From assembly GCA_016927095.1 (NCBI GenBank), contig JAFGNI010000685.1, forward strand, positions 1 to 5,734: 5,734 bases of DNA, given 5' to 3'. Below the pieces are notes generated by a model. The model was not told where the DNA came from. It made no database searches and saw nothing but the letters and a program-made list of their open reading frames with translations. Origin of the DNA: Anaerolineae bacterium (GTDB lineage Bacteria > Chloroflexota > Anaerolineae > B4-G1 > SLSP01). The translations under genes were made by a program, and so were the position numbers. Positions 1 to 5,734 of this stretch are shown here, piece after piece (within the stretch, counting starts at the first letter, position 1; each line of letters begins with the position of its first letter).

Positions 1-15
1 CATAGGGCCGCTGTT

Positions 16-21
16 AGGAGG
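16..21 (+). promoter_or_regulatory. Strong Shine-Dalgarno site of jag
   Basis: AGGAGG lies 8 nt upstream of the ATG at 30, the near-ideal anti-16S match and spacing. It settles the start of jag. Stop codons occur upstream in all three frames (TAG at 3 and 15, TGA at 41, TAG at 52), so which frame any upstream gene uses, and whether it overlaps jag, cannot be decided from 29 bases. Confidence 0.85.
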
Positions 22-29
22 AAGAACGG

Positions 30-1010
30 ATGGCATCGGATGAGTCTGTTGTAGTCTCGGCCCCTTCAGTAGAAGAGGCCATTATCATCGGCCTGACGCG
101 GTTGACGGCAACCCGCGAAGAGGTGGATATCGAGGTCCTCGATGAGGGGACCAAGGGGTTCCTGGGCATCGGGTCGCGGGCAGCACAGGTTCGTCTCACA
201 CGGCGCCTGAAGGGTGCCGATGTCACCCCCGTTACGCCGCTATTGCGGCCCGCTGAGACCCGTGCGCCGGTGGCCGAAGCTACAGGCACACCTGAGGTTG
301 ATCAAGGTCGGGCCCCCGAGACAACCATGCCGGCACCCTCGTCCACGCCGCCTGAGTTGGCTACCGTCAAGGAGAAGGCAGCCGCGACCGCTGCAGCCCA
401 ACAGGCAGCCCCGGCGGTTGCAGAATCTGTCGCCTCTGAGCCCTCGATTTCGGAACAGCCCGAGCCGGTAAGGCCGCGCGCGGAGGCGCAGAAGGCCGAG
501 CCCAGACAACGCGCGGCAGATGGGCTGGACCGGTCGCGCATCGCGGCGGTGGCTCAGGACATTGTCGACAATCTGTTGCAGGGTTTGAGCGTGGAGTCCA
601 CCATCGAGTGGATCGACGAAGATCGTCCGACGCTGTGGGTCTCCATTGGCGGACGGGATGCCGACAACTTGGTGGGGCCACGGGCGCGTAACCTGCACGA
701 CCTGCAGTACCTGTTCCGAGCGCTGATCTATCACAAGGCTGACGGCAACTACAACGTCGTGGTGGATGCAGATGGCTATCGCCGTCGTCGCCGCCGCAGC
801 CTCGAGTCTATGGCGCAGAAGAAGGCAAACCAGGCTGTCGAGCAGGGCCAGACGGTGCGCCTGCGGCCGATGCCAGCGCACGAGCGTCGCATCATCCATA
901 TCGCGCTGCGCGAGGATGCCCGTGTGACGACGGAGAGCGTGGGGCGCGGTCGCGATCGCGCTGTGACGATCATCCCGCTAGGGACGACGCCGGCGCATCA
1001 TGGGTCGTAG
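30..1010 (+). CDS. jag: Jag/KhpB family RNA-binding protein (Jag-N, KH-II, R3H)
   Basis: This 326-residue cytoplasmic RNA-binding protein belongs to the Jag/KhpB/EloR family. The family is usually encoded after yidC and is linked in Gram-positive bacteria to cell elongation and post-transcriptional control with KhpA. Domains in order: Jag-N at about residues 1-55, with the hallmark KGFLGIGSR at 42-50; an Ala/Pro/Glu-rich, probably disordered linker at about 61-165; a KH-II-like domain at about 166-248; a basic stretch with six arginines at 251-256; and an R3H domain at about 262-316 with PMPAHERRIIH, giving the R-xxx-H signature at R286/H290. The KH GxxG loop is degenerate: it reads GPRA at 216-219 where the family has G-x-x-G. 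The protein is longer than compact Jag proteins (about 200-250 residues) because of the linker. The start is fixed by AGGAGG at 16-21. The 3' end overlaps the next gene by 11 nt, implying co-translation. The family call is firm; the physiological role is known only from distant relatives. Confidence 0.95.
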   Translation: MASDESVVVSAPSVEEAIIIGLTRLTATREEVDIEVLDEGTKGFLGIGSRAAQVRLTRRLKGADVTPVTPLLRPAETRAPVAEATGTPEVDQGRAPETTMPAPSSTPPELATVKEKAAATAAAQQAAPAVAESVASEPSISEQPEPVRPRAEAQKAEPRQRAADGLDRSRIAAVAQDIVDNLLQGLSVESTIEWIDEDRPTLWVSIGGRDADNLVGPRARNLHDLQYLFRALIYHKADGNYNVVVDADGYRRRRRRSLESMAQKKANQAVEQGQTVRLRPMPAHERRIIHIALREDARVTTESVGRGRDRAVTIIPLGTTPAHHGS

Positions 1011-1866
1011 GGGTGTGGTAGAACCGGTCGAGTATCTCGCCGTTGGTCATGTCACGCGCGATATCCTGCCGGACGCATCCTATGTGGTGGGCGGCACGGT
1101 CTCCTATGCGGCTCTGACGGCGGCAGCCTTTAGGCGTTCGGTGGGTGTTCTCACCAGCGCCGGCCCTGATTTCGATCTTTCTGCTTTCCACGGCAGAGCT
1201 CACGTTGCGTGTAGCCGGTCTGCAAGGACGACGACCTTTCGCAACTGCTATGTGAACGGGAGCCGCCATCAGATTGTCTACGGGGTAGCTGATTCACTCA
1301 GCGCTGCGCTCGTGCCGTCAGAGTGGGCTGCGCCCTCGATCGTCCATATCGGCCCTGTGATCGGTGAGTGCGAGCCTGACCTGATCAACAGCTTTCCCGC
1401 GACGACCTTCATTGGCATTACGCCTCAGGGCTGGATGCGCTCAACCAATGGCGATGGCAGTGTCCACCGCCACCGATGGCATCTCGCCGAGGCAGCGCTG
1501 CCGCGGGCTTCTGCCGTGATCTTCAGCATCGACGACATCGAGGGAGACTGGGCGCTGGCTAGGGCATTTGCGGCGCAGGCTAAGCTTCTGGTTGTGACAA
1601 CGGGACGTAACGGCGGGACGCTGTTTGTGGACAATCAGGCAGTGACTTTCCCGGCGCTTGAGGTACCGGAAGTTGATCCCACGGGGGCGGGCGATATCTT
1701 TGCCGCTGTGTTCTTCCACGCGATGTTGTCGAAGGCTGATCCTCGGGAAGCCGTCCGTTTTGCCGCATGTATCGCATCGCGCTCCGTGACGCGGGTCGGT
1801 CTGCAAGGCGTTCCTGGAGAAGAAGACATTGTCGTGTGTCGCAATAGCGTGGGCGTGAGCTACTAG
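1000..1866 (+). CDS. PfkB/ribokinase-family kinase, substrate unknown
   Basis: This 288-residue protein of the PfkB/ribokinase superfamily is predicted to transfer phosphate from ATP to a hydroxyl of a sugar or nucleoside. The C-terminal PfkB signature is clear: DPTGAGD at 226-232, with D232 as the expected catalytic base and GAGD as the anion hole. The N-terminal part has GHVTRD (16-21) and a paired glycine in VVGGTVSYAA (29-38). The Asn usual after the GG pair (GGxxxN) is a Tyr here. The combination with TTTFRN (77-82) and TPQGW (141-145) resembles a PfkB subgroup I associate with Chloroflexota whose substrate I do not know. Length is normal for the family. The ATG at 1000 lies inside the end of jag (11-nt overlap) and has no clear ribosome site of its own, so translation is probably coupled. 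A GTG at 1015 is a possible alternative start and would leave the core intact. No terminator is evident after it, so parA may be reached by read-through. Confidence 0.85.
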   Translation: MGRRGVVEPVEYLAVGHVTRDILPDASYVVGGTVSYAALTAAAFRRSVGVLTSAGPDFDLSAFHGRAHVACSRSARTTTFRNCYVNGSRHQIVYGVADSLSAALVPSEWAAPSIVHIGPVIGECEPDLINSFPATTFIGITPQGWMRSTNGDGSVHRHRWHLAEAALPRASAVIFSIDDIEGDWALARAFAAQAKLLVVTTGRNGGTLFVDNQAVTFPALEVPEVDPTGAGDIFAAVFFHAMLSKADPREAVRFAACIASRSVTRVGLQGVPGEEDIVVCRNSVGVSY

Positions 1867-1959
1867 TTTCCGGCGGTTCCTCTGGCGTTGGTGTGCGGCT
1901 ATCTGACGGGGCATAGTCCTTTCTTCTGAGGTTAGTGGGGCGAGGTCGTTGAGAGCGGA

Positions 1960-2760
1960 ATGGCGCTTCGGTACGCATTCGCAAACCAGAAGGGTGGCGT
2001 TGGCAAGACAACCACGGTTGTCAACCTTGCGGGCGTCATCGCTGACTGGGGATACCGTGTGCTCGTCGTCGATATCGATCCCCAGTGCAATGCCACCACG
2101 AGCCTTGGCCTCAACGGACGTGCTCTGACGCACTCCACGTACGAAGTGCTGTTGGGCCAGATTCCTATCGCAGAGGCGATCCAGTCGACCCCGTGGGAGG
2201 GTCTGGAGATCCTGCCCAGCAAGCCCGGACTCGCGGGGGCCGGCATTGAGCTCAATGCCGAGACCGCGCGCCAGCGTGCTGCCCATCTCGCGACCGCGCT
2301 GGCCTCGGTGACTGACTACGACTACATCCTCATTGACTCCCCGCCGAGCCTTGGCGTGTTGACCATCAACGCGCTGGTCGCGGCCCACGGCGTGGTCGTG
2401 CCGGTTCAGTGCGAGTACCTCGCCCTGGAGGGGCTGACGCAGCTAACCCACACGATCTCTCTGGTGCAACGGGGCCTCAACAGGGCGCTGTCTTTGCGCG
2501 GGGTTGTCATGACGATGTACGATCGCAGGACAACGCTTTCGAACCAGGTTGTCGACGAGGTGCGGAAATACTTCCCCAAGCGCGTCTTCTCCACGGTGAT
2601 TCCGCGAAGCGTGCGGCTGAGCGAGGCGCCAAGCTATGGCGAACCCGGCGTCCGCTACGCGCCGCGATCTCACGGCGCGGTTGCCTATCTTCACCTTGCG
2701 CGTGAATTGTTGGTGGGCGACGGCTATCGTGTGGCTTGGCAGCCTGACGTGAGCACGTAG
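1960..2760 (+). CDS. parA: ParA/Soj-family chromosome partitioning ATPase
   Basis: This 266-residue Walker-type ATPase of the ParA/Soj/MinD superfamily binds DNA non-specifically as an ATP dimer and is released by ParB-stimulated hydrolysis during chromosome segregation. The deviant Walker A KGGVGKTT is at 11-18, with signature lysine K11 and K16. The A' motif VVDIDPQCNAT is at 36-46 with D40. Walker B YILIDSPPS is at 122-130 with D126. The C-terminal Soj motif RSVRLSEAPSYGEPG is at 216-230. All catalytic residues are present and the length fits chromosomal Soj, with about ten extra C-terminal residues. The start is supported by the family N-terminus, where the P-loop begins about ten residues in. 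The ribosome site is weak (GAGAG at 1951-1955). The 93-nt upstream gap has no convincing terminator or promoter. Unusually, the next gene is convergent and is not parB, so its partner must be encoded elsewhere. A plasmid-type or MinD-like role is less likely given jag upstream. Confidence 0.93.
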   Translation: MALRYAFANQKGGVGKTTTVVNLAGVIADWGYRVLVVDIDPQCNATTSLGLNGRALTHSTYEVLLGQIPIAEAIQSTPWEGLEILPSKPGLAGAGIELNAETARQRAAHLATALASVTDYDYILIDSPPSLGVLTINALVAAHGVVVPVQCEYLALEGLTQLTHTISLVQRGLNRALSLRGVVMTMYDRRTTLSNQVVDEVRKYFPKRVFSTVIPRSVRLSEAPSYGEPGVRYAPRSHGAVAYLHLARELLVGDGYRVAWQPDVST

Positions 2761-2795
2761 TTGATCCCGAACAACCAACCCAGCTAGTATCATCT

Positions 2796-2849
2796 CCTAG
2801 AAACAGAACAACGCGAGGTATCATGTCCCTCGCGTTGTCATCTTCTAGG
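2796..2849. terminator. Bidirectional hairpin terminator between convergent genes
   Basis: A perfect 11-bp inverted repeat (ACAACGCGAGG at 2808-2818, complement CCTCGCGTTGT at 2828-2838) encloses a 9-nt loop. A second pair, CCTAGA at 2796-2801 and TCTAGG at 2844-2849, can close an outer stem across a 6/5-nt internal loop. T-rich stretches follow the inner stem in both directions: CATCTTCT on the plus side, and TCTGTTTCT on the minus side. Neither is a classical long U-tract. It lies between parA and the NTPase gene, which converge, so a shared Rho-independent terminator is the natural reading. Confidence 0.75.
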
Positions 2850-2854
2850 GTCCT

Positions 2855-2869
2855 CGGGCCTCAGGCCCG
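2855..2869. repeat. Short inverted repeat over the NTPase stop codon
   Basis: CGGGCC at 2855-2860 and GGCCCG at 2864-2869 form a 6-bp all-GC stem. The 3-nt loop is exactly the minus-strand stop codon TGA of the NTPase gene. The second arm encodes the last residues. It could be a short mRNA 3'-end hairpin upstream of the main terminator, or a chance outcome of GC-rich sequence. Confidence 0.4.
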
Positions 2870-5299
2870 TTCGTAGCGGCGGTATCGCTGTCGTACCTGA
2901 TCCAGGGCCCAGGTGGCGGCTCGCTGGACATCGGGATCGTGCTCACGCGCGAGCACTTCCAGCAGGGGCAGGTCCGCCGGTCGTCCAATCTGGGCAAGTG
3001 TCAACGCACTGAGGGCCTTCGCATCAACGTTGCCCTCCTGGGCGGCACGCAGGAGGGTTTCCCTTGCGGCCTCGCCGACCCCAAGGCCCTGGCCCTGGCG
3101 GGCGGCCCACGCGATCAGCCAGTCCATCTCATCGATCGCCGGTGGCGCGGAGATCTGCGCCTGCCGCTTGGCACGCTCGTCCTGCGCCTGAATCGCCGAT
3201 TCGGCCGCCGACCGCACCAGCCACTCGGCATCTTCTCGTCCCATCTCGAGCAATCGCTCCTCGGCCCACGGTTGCTCTATCAGGCCGAGACCCAGTGCCG
3301 CTACTCGCCGTACCAAGAGATCAGGGTGCCTCGTGGCGCTCTCCAAGGCCTCCCACCCAGCCGGGAGACTGGCTAAGGCCTCGGCAATATGGATCATTAA
3401 GGCCTCGTCGGCCTGCGGTAGGCTTTCTGCGAGAAAGGCGACGGCGCCATCTGTGCCGGAATCATGTAACGCATCAACGGCACTCGCCTGCACAGCGGGA
3501 GAGCCGTCCCCCAGCGCAGCAGCCAGTAGGGGCATCTCCTTGGCGCCGCCGGCCCATCCCAATCCTCGGATTCCCGCGCAGCGAATGTCGATCGCGGCTT
3601 GCCGCAGCATCCTAAGGAAGAAAGCGCGGGCACCCTCTCCGGCGACCAGGCTCAATGCGTGGCCAATGCTGAGGCGCAGGTCCCAGGCAAGGTCCGCCTC
3701 CATGAATGTCTGTGCTAGGGCCTTATTGAGCTGTTTGCGCCACGCCTGATCCTCCTGAGCGACAATGGCCCAGCGCGCAGCGCGGAGGAGCGCCTCCCGG
3801 TCCCCATTCATCTCCGACGCTAGGAGGAGTACTTCCGCCAGAGCGCCTGCGTCTGTTGTGCCTGCGTAGAACTCGGAGAGGACATACCATGTCGGGTCCT
3901 CGAGATGCGCCTGAAGGACCTCCAATCCATCTTCCTGTGCTGCGAGATGGCAAGCTGCCAGGTAATCGGCGAATAGCGGGTGCGAGAGCGTCCAGAGCTT
4001 GGCTTCTTGGCGAAGGAGCCCGGATTCAGCGAGGATTTTTCGGACCGCGCTCTCCAGCCGGCGTGGTCGCTCCTCCCTAGGCGGCAGGGCCGCCTCTACA
4101 GTCTCGCGGATGTCCTTGCTGGTGAGATCCTGACCGTTGATCCGGTGCGCAGCAGCGAGCGTGACAAGAACGTCGTGGGCGATGTCGACAGCTTGCTGGG
4201 CCCACGCTTCCGAGTTCCTACCTAGGTCGACCTGCGTGAGTCTGGATGCCAGGAAGCGGCTCATGACATCGTCCTGGCGGGCCGGCAGATCACCGGTCTC
4301 GAGGTTGAGCGCGATCCGCAGATGGAGTTCCCAGAGGGGGGCGCCAGCCTGGAAGGCCCTGGTGAGCGCCTCCTGTGCCTCCTCCGTGAGTTCTCCCTGG
4401 TCCTCGGCGAGCCCCAGATTCGTGCGCCAACCCTCGTAGAGCCGTTGCACAAGGGCGCCATCTGCGGGGGGGAGTAGCTCAGCCGGCATAAACCCAACTT
4501 CGACCAAGCTGCCATAGCCCGCCGTGGCACTGGCGACGATCCAGACGGCGTCAGGCAGCGCCTCATCTGCTTCAGCGATCCAGCGCGCCACCTCGGTATG
4601 CTGTTCCTCGGTCAGATACTCCCAGTTGTCCAGCAGCAGCAACGCCGGCTCATTCCTGAGGTGGCGAACGAGCCATTTGGGGAGCACATCCGGCAGGAAA
4701 CGCGTGGCCAACAGGGCGAGCCTCTGCAGTGGGGTGAGGCTGGACTCCTGGGGGATCTCGTCCATCTCTCTGAGGTCAATCCAGACCGGCAGGCGTTTGT
4801 AGGGGCGTTGGCTCTGCTTCTCGGGTTGCTGGATCGCCTGCCACAGGCTCATCAGGAGACTGGTCGTGCGACCACTTCCCTGGGTGCCGGCGACCACGAT
4901 CTTCGGGTGCCCATCGAGCAGCGCAGAGTGGGCTACCGCGGTGACCCAAGCAGACTGACCGACTTCGGCAATCGTCTTGGGTAGGGGCGCAAAGGCCCGG
5001 AAGGAGGGCGGGGAGAAGATGAGCTCAGGTAGCGCCGGTGCCAGGAGCAGGCACGGCTTCAGAGCCCCTCTCAGGGCTCCAATGTACTTCTCCTCCTGGC
5101 TGGCTTGGACGCGGCGCCGCCACGCGGCGACCGGCGCCCACACGTTGCGGGCAAGCTCAGCGAGGGCCTCCCGCTGGCTGTAGAGAATGCCAGCGATAAT
5201 CCAGGCCACGAGCGCGCCGATGATGGCAGATCGAAGGTCGAACTGCCACGGACTCTGGCGTTGGAGGAACACGGACAGATGCATCCCCCGCGGATGCAC
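2861..5299 (-). CDS. Membrane-anchored NACHT/STAND-like NTPase with C-terminal HEAT repeats
   Basis: This 812-residue protein matches no named gene I know. In order: one hydrophobic membrane segment at about residues 24-40, followed by basic residues (RRR at 61-63) that favour a cytoplasmic C-terminal body; a P-loop GTQGSGRTT at 138-146; a Walker B-like LLLLDNWEYL at 220-229 (D224, E227); WIVASATAGYG at 253-263, where NACHT proteins typically have a TSRP-like sensor; a helical/winged-helix part ending in LSHPLFADYLAA (438-449), which resembles the FxEYLAA element closing NACHT modules; then about seven HEAT/PBS-lyase-like helical repeats at roughly 553-706 and 743-803. STAND NTPases of this layout usually act as ligand-gated signalling switches. 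Here the Walker A lysine is Arg144 (codon CGC) and the sensor Arg is missing, so ATP hydrolysis may be weak or absent. The start is the GTG at 5299, with GAGG 8 nt upstream; the ATG at 5284 is an alternative with no spaced ribosome site. It lies 3 nt behind a response-regulator gene, so the two are surely co-transcribed. No effector domain was recognised; the role is unknown. Confidence 0.85.
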   Translation of the reverse strand: MHPRGMHLSVFLQRQSPWQFDLRSAIIGALVAWIIAGILYSQREALAELARNVWAPVAAWRRRVQASQEEKYIGALRGALKPCLLLAPALPELIFSPPSFRAFAPLPKTIAEVGQSAWVTAVAHSALLDGHPKIVVAGTQGSGRTTSLLMSLWQAIQQPEKQSQRPYKRLPVWIDLREMDEIPQESSLTPLQRLALLATRFLPDVLPKWLVRHLRNEPALLLLDNWEYLTEEQHTEVARWIAEADEALPDAVWIVASATAGYGSLVEVGFMPAELLPPADGALVQRLYEGWRTNLGLAEDQGELTEEAQEALTRAFQAGAPLWELHLRIALNLETGDLPARQDDVMSRFLASRLTQVDLGRNSEAWAQQAVDIAHDVLVTLAAAHRINGQDLTSKDIRETVEAALPPREERPRRLESAVRKILAESGLLRQEAKLWTLSHPLFADYLAACHLAAQEDGLEVLQAHLEDPTWYVLSEFYAGTTDAGALAEVLLLASEMNGDREALLRAARWAIVAQEDQAWRKQLNKALAQTFMEADLAWDLRLSIGHALSLVAGEGARAFFLRMLRQAAIDIRCAGIRGLGWAGGAKEMPLLAAALGDGSPAVQASAVDALHDSGTDGAVAFLAESLPQADEALMIHIAEALASLPAGWEALESATRHPDLLVRRVAALGLGLIEQPWAEERLLEMGREDAEWLVRSAAESAIQAQDERAKRQAQISAPPAIDEMDWLIAWAARQGQGLGVGEAARETLLRAAQEGNVDAKALSALTLAQIGRPADLPLLEVLAREHDPDVQRAATWALDQVRQRYRRYERA
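5280..5298 (-). promoter_or_regulatory. Stem-loop covering the NTPase start codons
   Basis: On the minus-strand mRNA, TGCATCC (5298-5292) pairs perfectly with GGATGCA (5286-5280) around a 5-nt GCGGG loop. The stem includes two bases of the GTG start at 5299 and all of the alternative ATG at 5284. The regulator stop codon lies only 4 nt upstream of the stem, so ribosomes finishing the first gene would melt it. This is the layout expected for translational coupling. The pairing is seen in the sequence; the regulatory effect is inferred. Confidence 0.5.
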
Positions 5300-5302
5300 G
5301 GA

Positions 5303-5734
5303 TCAGGCCTCGGACTCCCCAGTTTCAACAACAAGACGGTACCCCTGCCCCCGCTCGCTGACGATGCGAGTCGGATCGCGAGGATCCTGTTCGATCTTCT
5401 GGCGCAGATACCAGATGTAGAGCTTCAGGTAGTCGCGGCGGTTGGAGTACTCCGGTCCCCATACCCTGCGCAGCAAGGTGTCGTGGCTCACGGTCCGTCC
5501 AGCATCCTGTATCAGGGCGGACAGAAGCTGAAACTCCGTCGGAGTCAAACTGACTTCGCGGCTGTCGATCTGCACTTCGTGTGTGTCCAGGTTCACCTGG
5601 AGGTTGCCCGTCTCGAAGACAGTCTGCTCTCCACGAGCGCGACGTGCTCGCGACAGGGCAGCCTTGACCCGTGTGACGAGCTCCTTGTAACCAAATGGCT
5701 TGACGATGTAGTCGTCGGCGCCGAGACCGAGGCC
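5303..5734 (-). CDS. OmpR/PhoB-family response regulator, C-terminal part (cut by window edge)
   Basis: The reading frame stays open to the right edge, giving 143 visible residues; the N-terminus and the phospho-acceptor aspartate lie outside. The first visible residues, GLGLGADDYIVKPF, are the end of a receiver domain, with the conserved Lys-Pro pair at 12-13, followed by the last receiver helix and a basic linker (RARRARG). A winged-helix DNA-binding domain of the OmpR/PhoB type fills about 45-137: LTPTEFQLLSALIQ, then LLRRVWGPEY, YLKLYIWYLRQKIE as the recognition-helix region, and IVSERGQGYRL as the wing. The VWGPEY and YLRQKIE segments resemble KdpE-type regulators, but no kdp genes are visible and kinship does not prove function. 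It would activate or repress promoters after phosphorylation by a histidine kinase, which may be encoded upstream beyond the window. Its TGA at 5303-5305 is 3 nt before the NTPase GTG. A GTG at 5596 is internal and not the start. Confidence 0.93.
   Translation of the reverse strand, partial: GLGLGADDYIVKPFGYKELVTRVKAALSRARRARGEQTVFETGNLQVNLDTHEVQIDSREVSLTPTEFQLLSALIQDAGRTVSHDTLLRRVWGPEYSNRRDYLKLYIWYLRQKIEQDPRDPTRIVSERGQGYRLVVETGESEA

Noticed and set aside
1..29. 3' end of an upstream gene such as yidC
   Set aside because: Gene order makes yidC plausible, but 29 bases with stops in several frames give no recognisable protein end, so no feature is claimed.
240..899. 219-codon minus-strand open frame opposite jag
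   Set aside because: It is antisense to the conserved Jag domains, with a low-complexity Leu/Arg/Cys/Gly-rich product; explained by codon bias of jag.
1888..1917. Possible sigma-70 promoter before parA: TTGGTG, 18 nt, CATAGT
   Set aside because: Only 3 of 6 and 4 of 6 consensus matches; such matches are expected by chance, and parA may be served by read-through from jag and the kinase gene.
1867..1959. Gap between the kinase gene and parA, inspected for DnaA boxes, parS, small genes and a terminator
   Set aside because: No TTATCCACA-like box, no parS-like palindrome, no convincing hairpin and no credible small reading frame were seen.
1441..2388. 315-codon open frame on the minus strand across the PfkB kinase and parA genes
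   Set aside because: It is antisense to two clearly conserved genes and the gap between them, has no recognisable domain and an Arg/His-rich composition typical of a GC-driven shadow frame.
3064..3615. 183-codon plus-strand open frame (and neighbouring plus frames through 5183) opposite the NTPase gene
   Set aside because: Their products are Pro/Arg/Ser-rich with no motif, while the minus frame encodes a continuous, motif-bearing 812-residue protein.
5303..5596. Short 97-residue stand-alone DNA-binding protein starting at the GTG at 5596
   Set aside because: The frame is open to the window edge and the upstream codons encode the conserved end of a receiver domain (GADDYIVKPF), so this is the C-terminus of a full response regulator.

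Overview
The window is high-GC bacterial DNA (roughly 60-65% by eye). It is densely coded and contains four complete genes and one gene cut by the right edge. The best guess for the source is a high-GC Chloroflexota bacterium of the Thermomicrobia/Sphaerobacter kind. This rests on three things: the distinctive PfkB-like protein (motifs GHVTRD, GGTVSYAA, TPQGW) resembles proteins I associate with Chloroflexota, jag is followed by parA, and the large NACHT/HEAT-type NTPase is a style common in that phylum. This is inference from recalled family features, not from a search.

Left block, plus strand (30-2760): jag/khpB (Jag-N, KH and R3H RNA-binding protein), then a PfkB-family kinase overlapping it by 11 nt, then after a 93-nt gap a ParA/Soj ATPase. 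In many bacteria jag follows yidC, with rnpA, rpmH and the origin nearby and parA/parB close by, so this block probably lies near the replication origin. No DnaA-box cluster or parS site was seen. No parB follows parA in this window.

Middle (2761-2860): a 100-nt convergent junction. It holds a perfect 11-bp inverted repeat inside a second 6-bp outer repeat, and it probably terminates transcription from both sides.

Right block, minus strand (5734 to 2861): the C-terminal 143 residues of an OmpR/PhoB-type response regulator, whose 5' end lies beyond the window. Three nucleotides separate its stop from an 812-residue protein with one N-terminal membrane segment, a NACHT/STAND-like P-loop NTPase module and about seven C-terminal HEAT-like repeats. 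The two genes almost certainly form a translationally coupled operon. A 7-bp stem covers both candidate start codons of the NTPase.

The most interesting element is this regulator-NTPase pair. A membrane-anchored STAND-like protein has key nucleotide-binding positions replaced (Walker A lysine to arginine, and a degenerate sensor motif) and is co-expressed with a phosphorelay transcription factor. Its function cannot be read from the sequence. The left block is ordinary housekeeping apart from a degenerate KH loop in Jag and the missing parB.
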